Assembly: GCA_963798435.1 (NCBI GenBank)
Contig: CAWCTF010000004.1
Location: forward strand, 434,001-498,000
Origin: JALHST01 sp963798435
GTDB lineage: Bacteria > Bacteroidota > Bacteroidia > Flavobacteriales > Flavobacteriaceae
Reading direction: 5' to 3'
DNA: 64,000 nucleotides
The notes below the pieces were generated by a model, which did not search any database, was not told the DNA's origin, and was given only the letters and a program-made list of their open reading frames with translations. How positions within the stretch are numbered: the first letter of the stretch is position 1; every line of letters starts with the position of its first letter. Both the position numbers and the translations under genes were made by a program. Positions 17,665 through 26,580 of the stretch are shown here, in pieces.

Positions 17665-19914
17665 ATGGACACTACAACAAATCAGACAACAGGCGGGCGC
17701 GGCACAAGTTTTGACGTGAACGGGGAGGCCAAGTGCCCATTTTTAAATGGGGAACTTAATCATGTGGCCGGCGGAGGGGCCTCGAATCGCGACTGGTGGC
17801 CCGATCAACTAAAATTAAACATCCTACGACAGAATTCAGCCCTTTCGAATCCGATGGATGCGGAGTTCGATTATGCAGCCGAATTCAAGACCCTTGACCT
17901 AAAGGCGGTCAAAAAAGATATTTTCGAGCTGATGACCACCTCGCAAGATTGGTGGCCTGCCGATTATGGACACTACGGACCTTTCTTTATCCGAATGGCT
18001 TGGCACAGTGCAGGTACCTATCGAATCGCCGACGGACGTGGTGGCGGTGGCTTTGGAACCCAGCGCTTTGCTCCCCTTAATAGTTGGCCCGATAATGCAA
18101 ACCTCGACAAGGCGCGCCAATTGTTATGGCCTATCAAGCAAAAATATGGAAAGAAACTTTCCTGGGCGGATCTGATGATTCTTACAGGAAACTGTGCACT
18201 TGAGTCGATGGGGCTGCAAACCTTTGGTTTTGGAGGTGGCCGAGCAGATGTTTGGGAACCTGCCGAAGATGTGTATTGGGGAGCGGAAACCGAATGGTTA
18301 GGTGACAAACGCTATACGGGCGATCGTGAGCTCGAAAATCCCTTAGGCGCAGTTCAAATGGGTCTAATCTATGTGAATCCCGAAGGGCCTAACGGGAATC
18401 CGGATCCAATGGCTGCGGCCCGTGACATCCGGGAAACCTTTGGCCGCATGGCTATGAACGATTATGAGACTGTGGCCCTAATCGCAGGGGGGCATACCTT
18501 TGGAAAGACCCATGGGGCAGCCAATCCCTCGGAATATGTAGGTCGTGAACCAGCTGGGGCAAGCATAGAAGAAATGGGGCTGGGATGGAAAAACAGCTTT
18601 GGCACCGGCCATGGAGGCCAAACCATTACTAGTGGTCTCGAAGGGGCATGGACAACCACACCCACAAAGTGGAGCAATAATTTTTTCGAAAATCTTTTTG
18701 GATTTGAATGGGAACTCACAAAGAGTCCGGCGGGAGCCTTTCAATGGACTCCAAAAGACGGAGCTGGAGCAGGTACGGTACCAGATGCGCACGATCCTGC
18801 GAAGCACCATGCTCCCTTTCTGCTGACCACCGACCTTGCGCTGCGAGTCGATCCCCAATATGGGCCAATTTCAAAACATTTTCACGAAAATCCAGCCGAG
18901 TTTGCCGATGCCTTTGCCCGTGCCTGGTACAAGCTAACGCACCGGGATATGGGGCCTAAGGCGCGATATCTCGGTCCTGAAGTACCTGCCGTAGACTTGA
19001 TTTGGCAAGACCCACTTCCGGTAGTCGATCATGTATTGATCGATAATAACGACATCAAGGCTTTAAAGGAAAAAATAGTCGGGAGGGGCCTATCGGTGTC
19101 CGAATTGGTAGGAACCGCTTGGGCTTCGGCATCGACCTTTAGAGGCTCCGATAAACGAGGAGGGGCAAATGGCGCTCGCGTTCGCTTAGCACCACAACGG
19201 TATTGGGAGGTCAACAACCCATTACAACTGAACGGTGTATTGCAGCAACTTGAAACGTTGCAGAAAGAATTTAACAGTGCCCAGACAAGTGGCAAAAAGA
19301 TTTCCTTGGCCGATTTAATCATCCTGGCCGGATGTGCTGGGGTTGAGCAGGCAGCCAAAAATGCCGGACACACGGTAGTCGTACCCTTTCGCCCTGGACG
19401 TGTCGATGCGACCCAGGAGCAGACCGATATTGAATCGTTTGAGCCGTTGGAACCTAGCGCAGATGGCTTCCGAAATTATCATAAGGCGAGGAACAAGGCC
19501 AAAGAAGAGGACATGTTGATCGACCGAGCTCAGTTATTGACCTTGACCGCACCTGAGATGACCGTACTCCTTGGAGGCATGCGTGTGCTTGCTACGAATC
19601 ACGATGCCTCGAAACACGGGGTCTTTACCAATCGTCCTGGGGCGCTTACGAACGATTTCTTTGTAAACCTACTCGATATAGGTACCACCTGGAAGGCGAT
19701 TTCCGAGGATAAGAAACTTTTCGAAGGACGCAACCGTACCAATGGAGAATTGAAATGGACGGCCACCCGCGCCGATCTGATATTCGGTTCGAACTCGGAA
19801 CTCCGTGCCATTTCCGAAGTATATGCCTGTACAGATGCAACACAGAAGTTCGTGAATGATTTTGTAAAGGTATGGGATAAGGTGATGAACCTAGACCGCT
19901 TCGACTTGGACTGA
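17665..19914 (+). CDS. katG: Catalase-peroxidase KatG
   Basis: Bifunctional heme catalase-peroxidase, 749 aa, full length for the family, with duplicated peroxidase halves. The distal triad is R110, W113 and H114 (FFIRMAWHSAGTYR). The proximal heme ligand is H277 (GGHTFGKTHG). The residues forming the Met-Tyr-Trp crosslink needed for catalase activity are all there: W113, Y236 (GLIYVNPEGP) and M262. It removes hydrogen peroxide, which the nearby SolA-like oxidase would generate if expressed. Two intrinsic terminators follow the gene. No signal peptide: cytoplasmic. Confidence 0.98.
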   Translation: MDTTTNQTTGGRGTSFDVNGEAKCPFLNGELNHVAGGGASNRDWWPDQLKLNILRQNSALSNPMDAEFDYAAEFKTLDLKAVKKDIFELMTTSQDWWPADYGHYGPFFIRMAWHSAGTYRIADGRGGGGFGTQRFAPLNSWPDNANLDKARQLLWPIKQKYGKKLSWADLMILTGNCALESMGLQTFGFGGGRADVWEPAEDVYWGAETEWLGDKRYTGDRELENPLGAVQMGLIYVNPEGPNGNPDPMAAARDIRETFGRMAMNDYETVALIAGGHTFGKTHGAANPSEYVGREPAGASIEEMGLGWKNSFGTGHGGQTITSGLEGAWTTTPTKWSNNFFENLFGFEWELTKSPAGAFQWTPKDGAGAGTVPDAHDPAKHHAPFLLTTDLALRVDPQYGPISKHFHENPAEFADAFARAWYKLTHRDMGPKARYLGPEVPAVDLIWQDPLPVVDHVLIDNNDIKALKEKIVGRGLSVSELVGTAWASASTFRGSDKRGGANGARVRLAPQRYWEVNNPLQLNGVLQQLETLQKEFNSAQTSGKKISLADLIILAGCAGVEQAAKNAGHTVVVPFRPGRVDATQEQTDIESFEPLEPSADGFRNYHKARNKAKEEDMLIDRAQLLTLTAPEMTVLLGGMRVLATNHDASKHGVFTNRPGALTNDFFVNLLDIGTTWKAISEDKKLFEGRNRTNGELKWTATRADLIFGSNSELRAISEVYACTDATQKFVNDFVKVWDKVMNLDRFDLD

Positions 19915-19987
19915 TTTAGCATACTCGATGTCAGAAAGCTGCTTAAAGGCAGTGAAGGTTCGTCGTGATTCTATAGATTTGGAGATT

Positions 19988-20019
19988 GAAAAGGCGGCCG
20001 GGAACGAGCCGCTTTTTTT
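19988..20019 (+). terminator. Intrinsic terminator after katG
   Basis: GCGGC pairs with GCCGC around CGGGAACGA, flanked by an A-run before and seven Ts after. It lies about 75 bp after the katG stop. Confidence 0.75.
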
Positions 20020-20094
20020 ATAAGTTTCAGTGTTTTGTATCTCAAAAAAATGGTGGATGATCACAAAGATGGCTTGGCCGAAACCGACCCTACT

Positions 20095-20124
20095 ACCCGC
20101 GTTGAAGTGCGGGTTTTTGTTTTT
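20095..20124 (+). terminator. Second intrinsic terminator, tandem to the first
   Basis: ACCCGC (20095-20100) and GCGGGT (20109-20114) form a stem with loop GTTGAAGT, followed by TTTTGTTTTT. It reads on the plus strand, 76 bp past the first terminator and before the convergent membrane-protein gene. Confidence 0.75.
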
Positions 20125-20217
20125 AATTTTAATTTCTAACTATTAAAATGAGGACCCATAGATTTGGTTGTCAGCGTTTTGGCAAAATGGTCGGTTACCT
20201 CGGGCAGGAAGGCCATA

Positions 20218-20874
20218 TTAATTTAAATGCGACCCTTTCAATCCGAATTTATTGACATATATAAAATATCCAATGATTATTAGGAATCCTAGGACCGAGG
20301 GCACATATTGGCTGTGGGGTTGATAGGCTTCAAAAATGGTTCCCGCAAATGCAGATAAAAGGGCCGCAAAGGCGCTTGTCATCTTATAAATATGTTCATA
20401 GAGCCAGATGCGATTTTCAACATACTTCTTCTTAGGAATGATGTATCTGAGAAAATCATACAGAACTACAAAAATAAATGCCCCGACCGTACTGTAAATC
20501 ACAATCGGGGACCATATCATCCCGATTGACCTGAAATAGAATAAAAAATACGTCAACACGATTATACACAGCAGGGCTACTACTACATCAATCGTTTTAG
20601 GAAGATTCGATTTAAATTGCAAGGTCCTGTACCCGGAAAATGCAACATATCCGCTCAAAACAGTAATTACCAATAAAAAGGTATTCCTGCCAAAGACAAA
20701 GACCCCGACGAACCCCGTTAAAATTACGAGGGCAATGAACCCTAAAAAAAGCCGCCCGCTTTTGATATGGATGCTACCACCTTTGAGGCTTAGGAGGGCA
20801 ATCAACGCAAGTAAAAGGGCTACACTACCTGAGAATACATGGAGTATGATATTCGATTTATGCAGTAATTCCAT
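20218..20874 (-). CDS. Multi-pass membrane protein of unknown function (DUF2306-like)
   Basis: 218 aa with about seven hydrophobic helices. The first (SNIILHVFSGSVALLLALIA) has a histidine near its start, then a short loop with KGGSIHIKSGRLFLGFIALV, and further His in LYEHIYKMTSAF. Histidines placed in membrane helices recall DUF2306 and other small heme-binding or redox membrane proteins, but this is a weak resemblance. No operon partner: the upstream minus-strand gene is 160 bp away with a strong hairpin between. Function unknown. Confidence 0.65.
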   Translation of the reverse strand: MELLHKSNIILHVFSGSVALLLALIALLSLKGGSIHIKSGRLFLGFIALVILTGFVGVFVFGRNTFLLVITVLSGYVAFSGYRTLQFKSNLPKTIDVVVALLCIIVLTYFLFYFRSIGMIWSPIVIYSTVGAFIFVVLYDFLRYIIPKKKYVENRIWLYEHIYKMTSAFAALLSAFAGTIFEAYQPHSQYVPSVLGFLIIIGYFIYVNKFGLKGSHLN

Positions 20875-20919
20875 GGGTTTCTTTTAATGCTTCACAATGG
20901 TTCCGCACAGGCGTATCGG

Positions 20920-20944
20920 GGGCACTTTTTGAAGTGCCCTTTTA
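20920..20944. other. Strong hairpin between two minus-strand genes
   Basis: GGGCACTT (20920-20927), loop TTTG, AAGTGCCC (20932-20939), followed by TTTT on the plus strand. The T-run is on the wrong side for a terminator of the minus-strand PEP mutase-family gene just upstream, so its role is unclear. Confidence 0.45.
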
Positions 20945-21033
20945 TCTCCCGAAACCAAAGAGTGATGTACGTTAAGTGCATATATATTTGGCGATCTTCG
21001 CCAATTGGTATCTTGTTTAAAAGGCTCTCTTAA

Positions 21034-21900
21034 TTAATTGATTCCGGTGGCCATTTTATAGGCCAAGGTAGCTTCGGGAAGCGGCGCTAAGGAATCTGAT
21101 AAAATAGTGTAGGTTCCCTTTTCTAAAAGTTCGTCTGCAACTTTTTTAATTAAGGCCAATGTAGCCTTCATCAAACCAGAACCCAAGCTTAACCGGGCGA
21201 CCCCTAATTCTTCAAGTTCCCGAACCGAAGGAGGTAATCCTGTATTATTTCCGGGGTTGGAAAGTATGTTAATCGGCGCGTTAATTTCCTTCACAAGGGT
21301 TGCAATCGTTTCCTTATCCCAAACAGGCTGAACAAAAATACAATCTGCACCCGCTTCCCTATACATATTGCCTCGACGTATTGATTCGGATAATTTTTCC
21401 TTCAGTGATCTTGGCGAAGTATAAAAAGAATCGGTCCTGGCATTGATTACCAAATGAAAGCCCAGTGAATCTGACAAGGAACGAATGGCCGCTATTCTTT
21501 CACAAAATTCCACCTTATCAATCAATACAGGACTTACATCAAGACTGTCTTCAATGTTTATCCCAACAATGCCTGTCGCAATTATCTTTCTGACAGAATC
21601 AATTATTTCCTTCAAATTATTTCCATATCCTGCTTCTATATCCACGGTAACCGGCACATTTACTCCGTGCACGATTCCCGCAATTACCTCGATCATTTCC
21701 GACAATTGAATGACCTGGCAGTCGGGATACCCTAAAGAGGCGGCTATTCCCATGCTTGTCGTCGCAATTGCCTTATAGCCGCATGCTTCTATTAATTTGG
21801 AACTTCCGACGTCCCATGAATTTAACAATACCAATAGTTCTTTATCTTGATGAAATTTCAGGAACAGTTCGGCTTTTTCTTTTTGTAATTGTGTAACCAT
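21034..21900 (-). CDS. Isocitrate lyase / PEP mutase family protein
   Basis: The ATG at 21900 (MVTQLQKEKAELFLKFHQDK) gives 288 aa, typical for this family; the frame is open for 32 more codons upstream, but these do not look native. The TIM barrel carries the metal-binding acidic motifs TVDIEAGYGNN and GINIEDSLD, plus INARTDSFY and ADCIFVQPV. Members cleave or rearrange C-C or C-P bonds in 2-oxo acids (methylisocitrate lyase, oxaloacetate hydrolase, PEP mutase). The KKCGH catalytic loop of true isocitrate lyases is missing, so this is one of the short uncharacterised members. Cytoplasmic, apparently monocistronic. Confidence 0.85.
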   Translation of the reverse strand: MVTQLQKEKAELFLKFHQDKELLVLLNSWDVGSSKLIEACGYKAIATTSMGIAASLGYPDCQVIQLSEMIEVIAGIVHGVNVPVTVDIEAGYGNNLKEIIDSVRKIIATGIVGINIEDSLDVSPVLIDKVEFCERIAAIRSLSDSLGFHLVINARTDSFYTSPRSLKEKLSESIRRGNMYREAGADCIFVQPVWDKETIATLVKEINAPINILSNPGNNTGLPPSVRELEELGVARLSLGSGLMKATLALIKKVADELLEKGTYTILSDSLAPLPEATLAYKMATGIN

Positions 21901-22263
21901 CGCATCATTATTTTCTATTATTATTGTAACGCTTCCGGTGCATCGATATATTGTCAACTGCAAAATGATAGAAGTGGCAACCACCTTTATTCGCACCCAT
22001 ACAAACGGAGGTAATTTTTAGACAGGCATCTTTCCCAAAGATACGAATTTCATGCCTTTTAAAGGAGTCCTATCGTAAGGAAGTACCCCACATATCGACC
22101 TTGTGTTTGGCATCGAATTCATTCAAATATGGGAGATTATTTTGTTTGAACCCCTTGGGTCTAATAGCGGCCTAAGTGCCTGCTGTTTTTATATCTTGTA
22201 AAATCTGATGGTGTGGGACCAGGTTTTTGTTAAAATGCTTTTCCGGGCCCTTTATAAGGTCAG

Positions 22264-22515
22264 TTAGTTCAATAAATGAGATATCTTCAATAGCCGCGAA
22301 TACATAGGTTCGGGGGTAGCAGCAGAAAGGGTAAACGATTTATCAGTGGGGTCGAAGTCAAAACTGATATTCTCCAGATCTGCATCTTCATGGTCCTTTA
22401 ACTTGTTTAATAGGATTTTGGTTACACGCAACCTGAATCTATATTCTTCCAGAATCAAGGATCGAAGATCCTCTTCTTTCTTTTTTGGTGTCAACAACCA
22501 ATTGATTTTCATCAT
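22264..22515 (-). CDS. Small hypothetical protein
   Basis: 83 aa, MMKINWLLTPKKKEEDLRSL and then a long charged helix (RLRVTKILLNKLKDHEDADL) followed by a short segment with SFDFDPTDKSFTLSA. Composition is protein-like and the ORF sits alone in a 770-bp space where no other gene fits. No known family was recognised. It could be real or chance; the charged helix favours real. Confidence 0.45.
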   Translation of the reverse strand: MMKINWLLTPKKKEEDLRSLILEEYRFRLRVTKILLNKLKDHEDADLENISFDFDPTDKSFTLSAATPEPMYSRLLKISHLLN

Positions 22516-22748
22516 GGGCGAATTAGCCTTGCAAAATAAAAAATATAATCCGTTTGAACAAACATAACATGGGGGGGCCTAAAATAGGTCATTCGGCAAG
22601 CTGGCACGTATCGATAAGAGCTTCGTATCCCAAGACTTAACCAATTGTTCAAACTGCCTTAACGCGTCGAAAAGGACGGTTTGCCTATTTTTGAAGATCC
22701 TTATAATCCTAGGGAAACGTTCTTATTTTATAATAGTTGAGTTAGTTT

Positions 22749-22780
22749 AGCTAAAACCGATGTCTGCATCGGTTTTTTTA
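22749..22780. terminator. Bidirectional intrinsic terminator after the GH1 gene
   Basis: AAAACCGATG - TCTG - CATCGGTTTT with T-runs on both strands. It lies just downstream of the minus-strand beta-glucosidase stop and would end that operon. Confidence 0.75.
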
Positions 22781-22793
22781 TTGTAGGGGGAGC

Positions 22794-24158
22794 TTAGCTT
22801 TTAAGAAATTCGCTATACCATCTGCCGGATGCTTTCACGATTCTACGCTGATCCTGGAAATCTACATAGACCAGTCCGAATCTTGGGAAGTAGCCTTCGG
22901 CCCATTCAAAATTATCGGTGAATGTCCAGGCAAAATAGCCCGAGACTTCCATGCCTTCCATTTTTGCCCGATGTACCTGAAGCAGATACGCTTGTAGAAA
23001 TAAGCGTCTTTCGTGATCATGGATCGCCCCTTGGGTCACATTATCCTCAAAGGCCGCCCCATTTTCAGTGATGATAATTTTTTTTATGTTCGGGTACGCA
23101 TTGAATTTTGATATCATTTCATAGATGCTGGGGGGATATATTTCCCAATCCATCAAGGTAGTTCGCACCTTCCTTTGTGTAGCTTTTACAATTTTTGATT
23201 GTAAGTAAGGCACGGTATAACTGTGTTTGACGACTTCTCGGGTATAGTTTTGGATACCGATAAAATCGAACTCAAAAATAAGATTCTTTTCGTCTTCCGG
23301 GCGCTGATATCTTTCTATCCTTTCTAGTATCTTAATGTTTTCCGACGGGTATCCTAGACCTAAGGAGGGTTCAATAAAAAGGCGGTTTAATAGGGCATCG
23401 GCTTTTTGGGAGGCCAGGACATCCTTTTTTCTATTTGAAAAGGGTGTTATGTGCGAACACGAAAAAGTGGTACCTATGTTTGCGTAGTGAAGTTCAGAAC
23501 GCACTATCCGGCCTCCAATGGCTTGACATAATGCTGCGTGGTGCACTGCGGGCAAGAAGTTTTTCAGGCCCTTATGTCCTGGGGCATGTACCCCTAAAAA
23601 ATATCCGGCTCCCGTAAAGACCATCGGTTCGTTTAAGATAATCCAATGCTGTATGCGATCACCAAAATGGCGGGTACAAAGCCGAACATAATTGCCGAAC
23701 CAGCTTAGGATATCCCTATTTGTCCAACCTCCCTGATCTTGCAAGGCCTGAGGAAGATCCCAGTGGTACAGGGTTATCCAAGGGGTAATACCACACTCCA
23801 AGCAAAAATCGATGACCTTATTATAAAAATCAAGTCCAGCTTGGCTGATGGGACCTTGCCCATTCGGAAGTAGCCGAGACCAGGATATCGAAAATCGAAA
23901 GTTGGGAATTTTTAGGGCCTTCATCATAAGAATATCCTCCCGATACCTACTATGAAAATCGCAGGCGATCTGCCCATGCTGTCCCTGAAAAATAGCACCT
24001 TTTTTTGTGGTAAAGCGGTCCCAGATAGATTCTCCTTTGTCGTCAAAGTTATGGGCACCCTCAATTTGATAGGCTGCCGTCGACACCCCCCATACAAAAT
24101 CGTCCCCGAAGTCATTTTTCCGCAAGTCAAAACGAAATGTTGAAGAGGTATCGGACAT
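22794..24158 (-). CDS. GH1 family beta-glucosidase
   Basis: 454 aa, the standard length for a GH1 enzyme, no signal peptide so probably cytoplasmic. The N-terminal signature FVWGVSTAAYQIEGA is present. The acid/base is E177 (WIILNEPMVF) and the nucleophile E365 (IIITENGAAF). The sugar-binding residues in YHWDLPQALQ and the late GYFAWTFTDNFEWAEGY also match. It should hydrolyse beta-linked glucosides, galactosides or fucosides. It is the last gene of a minus-strand run, 8 bp after the glycosyltransferase, an unexpected pairing with envelope-type genes. Confidence 0.95.
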   Translation of the reverse strand: MSDTSSTFRFDLRKNDFGDDFVWGVSTAAYQIEGAHNFDDKGESIWDRFTTKKGAIFQGQHGQIACDFHSRYREDILMMKALKIPNFRFSISWSRLLPNGQGPISQAGLDFYNKVIDFCLECGITPWITLYHWDLPQALQDQGGWTNRDILSWFGNYVRLCTRHFGDRIQHWIILNEPMVFTGAGYFLGVHAPGHKGLKNFLPAVHHAALCQAIGGRIVRSELHYANIGTTFSCSHITPFSNRKKDVLASQKADALLNRLFIEPSLGLGYPSENIKILERIERYQRPEDEKNLIFEFDFIGIQNYTREVVKHSYTVPYLQSKIVKATQRKVRTTLMDWEIYPPSIYEMISKFNAYPNIKKIIITENGAAFEDNVTQGAIHDHERRLFLQAYLLQVHRAKMEGMEVSGYFAWTFTDNFEWAEGYFPRFGLVYVDFQDQRRIVKASGRWYSEFLKS

Positions 24159-24166
24159 ATGCTTGG

Positions 24167-25171
24167 TTAGTAGATTTGGCCGATGGCCACTTCCTGTAGT
24201 AAGCGATCTACGATGTTTTTGGTAATATCCGGATATTCGACTTCGATCTGTTGGGTACTTTCGATCCAGTCCCTAATTGTATCGAGATGTTTCATTTTTA
24301 ATGACTTAATGACTTTAACACCCATTTCATGTAGGGCCGCGGCATTGCATTGCTGTTCGTATTGCCCTTTCATTGGAATCACCAAAAGTTTTTTTCCCAT
24401 ATGAAGGGCCTCGGCTGGGGCCTCGAAACCGGCACCGCAGAGGATGCCCGTGCTGCTCGCCATACTTTTAATAAAGGCTTCGTTCTGTATTTTTCGGATC
24501 GAGATATTTCGCCAATGCAGATCGCCCTCGGTATGTTTTGAAAAGACCTCCCATTTAACATCCTGTAATTCGGACAGGATTTGCACTATTTTCGCATTGC
24601 TATAGGCTGGTAAATACACCGTATAGTGCCCATCATTCGTCAAAATGGCGTTCCTAATTTCCTGACGGATGATGGGGGTATAGATATTTTCCTCGTAGTT
24701 TTTAAAATGAAGTCCGTATTGTTTCGTGGTCGGGGCATACTTTTTTAAAATAAGTTTTCCCAAAGCATCGTTTTTTTCAGGTTGTGGGGCATATTTTGAA
24801 AGCACTGCGGCTTGATGGCTAAGACCAACACACGGTTTGTGCTTTAAATGACAGGACCATGCCGAAACTGGTTCAAAATCATTGATGATTAAATCATAAT
24901 CGAATACAGGGATACTTTTGATCTCTTTTTGAAGTCGTGCCGAATTGGTCCTAAGATAGGTTCTCCATATATCTACGCCTCCTTTGGTTCCGAAAATAAA
25001 ACTCCACCCCCGCAAAGAATATTTGATAGGATGTGGTATCTGAATATCGGCCTGAGTACCACTTACCAGGATATCGAGCGATACCTTGTTTTTTTGAAGA
25101 ACGGGAATAATGTCGCGCGCCCTACTCAGGTGGCCGTTTCCCGTTCCTTGAATTGCGTACAATACTTTCAT
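24167..25171 (-). CDS. MurG/GT28-like glycosyltransferase family protein
   Basis: 334 aa. The start MKVLYAIQGTGNGHLSRARD is the nucleotide-sugar glycosyltransferase B-fold opening with the GxGHxxR signature. The C-terminal half has GILCGAGFEAPAEALHMGKK and LLVIPMKGQYEQQCNAAALH, the donor-binding motif of the GT28/MGT group. It likely transfers a sugar to a lipid or other membrane acceptor at the cytoplasmic face. It abuts the LpxH-like gene upstream with no gap and is followed after 8 bp by GH1, so all three are probably one transcript. Donor and acceptor unknown. Confidence 0.85.
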   Translation of the reverse strand: MKVLYAIQGTGNGHLSRARDIIPVLQKNKVSLDILVSGTQADIQIPHPIKYSLRGWSFIFGTKGGVDIWRTYLRTNSARLQKEIKSIPVFDYDLIINDFEPVSAWSCHLKHKPCVGLSHQAAVLSKYAPQPEKNDALGKLILKKYAPTTKQYGLHFKNYEENIYTPIIRQEIRNAILTNDGHYTVYLPAYSNAKIVQILSELQDVKWEVFSKHTEGDLHWRNISIRKIQNEAFIKSMASSTGILCGAGFEAPAEALHMGKKLLVIPMKGQYEQQCNAAALHEMGVKVIKSLKMKHLDTIRDWIESTQQIEVEYPDITKNIVDRLLQEVAIGQIY

Positions 25172-26044
25172 TTATAGCCGTTTCTTTATGCGTTTTGGCT
25201 CGGAAATGGCATTGAACTCTGCCATAAGTTGTTTAAAGAGTTCATTGCTTTCCAATACCTCTTCCGCACCCGTTACCTTCATAGAAAAGGCCTTTACTTT
25301 GGTATCCTCATCATACCGATATAATTGCCATTTTCCCCTATTATATTCCAACGCCGTGAGGTTTTCGATCCAATCCCCGGAATTCAAATAGAGCACCGAG
25401 CCTTTATCAGTGACGATGGTTTTGATTTCGGGCTGGTGAATGTGGCCACAGATTACATAGTCGAATTCGTTTGCGATGGCTATGGTTGCCGCTGTGGTTT
25501 CAAAATCATTGATAAATTTGATGGCTGTCTTCACCCCATTTTTAATTCTTTTTGACATCGACACCGGTCCTTTTCCAAGTTTCTTACTAATGTAATTGAC
25601 CCCACGGTTCAATACGATTAAAGAATCGTAACCAATGGCGCCTAATTTGGCGATCCATTTCGAATGTTGCATGGTAACGTCGAAAACGTCCCCATGAAAT
25701 ATCCATGCTTTTTTGCCATGAACGGGGAGTACCACTTTATTAACAATACTGAAAGTGCCCATGTTGAATCCCGCGAATTTCCGCAACAGTTCATCATGAT
25801 TTCCGGTAATGTAGTGTACCTTGACTCCCTTGGTTACCCATTCCATGAGTATTTTGACCACTTTCATATGTGATTTGGGCCAATATCGCTTGCTGAATTG
25901 CCAAATGTCTATAATATCACCATTTAGTACTACTTGTTTGGGTTTAATCGATTTTAAATAATTCATCAACTCCTTGGCGTGGCATCCATAGGTGCCCAAA
26001 TGCACATCAGAAATTACCACAATATCAACGGGGCGCTTTTTCAT
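25172..26044 (-). CDS. LpxH-like UDP-2,3-diacylglucosamine diphosphatase family metallophosphoesterase
   Basis: 290 aa calcineurin-like phosphoesterase. The dimetal motifs appear in order: SDVHLGTYG (D13, H15), NGDIIDIWQF, TGNHDE, HGDVFD and CGHIHQPE. Family members cleave the pyrophosphate of UDP-diacylglucosamine in lipid A synthesis; this longer Bacteroidetes subgroup often sits beside a glycosyltransferase, so the true substrate may be another nucleotide-linked lipid. First gene of the minus-strand unit with the glycosyltransferase and beta-glucosidase. Confidence 0.85.
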   Translation of the reverse strand: MKKRPVDIVVISDVHLGTYGCHAKELMNYLKSIKPKQVVLNGDIIDIWQFSKRYWPKSHMKVVKILMEWVTKGVKVHYITGNHDELLRKFAGFNMGTFSIVNKVVLPVHGKKAWIFHGDVFDVTMQHSKWIAKLGAIGYDSLIVLNRGVNYISKKLGKGPVSMSKRIKNGVKTAIKFINDFETTAATIAIANEFDYVICGHIHQPEIKTIVTDKGSVLYLNSGDWIENLTALEYNRGKWQLYRYDEDTKVKAFSMKVTGAEEVLESNELFKQLMAEFNAISEPKRIKKRL

Positions 26045-26580
26045 AGGAAGAACTTGGTGTCTGGTTTCCGATTTTCTTGAACTTAAAGGGAGAATAATAG
26101 CTGCTCAAATAAGAAATCAGGCAATGTACCAATAGGGTCGAGATGTACATTGTAATAATTTTCATGCAAGGAAAATCAGCGTATTCAAAGATTGTAAATA
26201 AAAATCGACAGTTCTGTAAAGTAGATTTTAAACTTAGGTTAAGCGATGATTATCAACACCCACACTTTTCCTGCCAAATATGGGTGAAAACCAGGGTAGT
26301 TATTATAGAATTATTTTGAAAATCAGTGGCATTATAGGGCAACCAAAAATAGAACGATAAATAGTATCTTTAGAAAAAATAGACAGGTGGAAATCTCTAG
26401 AGATTCGTGAATTGTCGGAACATTGTTGAACCATGTAACGGGGTAGCGCATATTAAATTAGCTTTTCAATCCCAAAATAGACAATTGAATCGGTCAAAAT
26501 GAAAATCCCTGATATAGGGTTATGTGGTCATTTCCCTCGTACAAACAAAAAGGAACAAGTCGAAGTTTAATTTTAAAAGG
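26045..26580. other. Divergent intergenic region, AT-rich
   Basis: This is the control region between the LpxH-like operon (minus) and the GH43 gene (plus). No coding sequence of its own was seen. A possible -7 box TATCTTTA occurs at about 26367-26374 on the plus strand, about 200 bp before the GH43 start. No clear operator palindrome found. Confidence 0.4.

Noticed and set aside
20920..20944. Terminator for the minus-strand PEP mutase-family gene
   Set aside because: The T-run follows the hairpin only on the plus strand, opposite to transcription.
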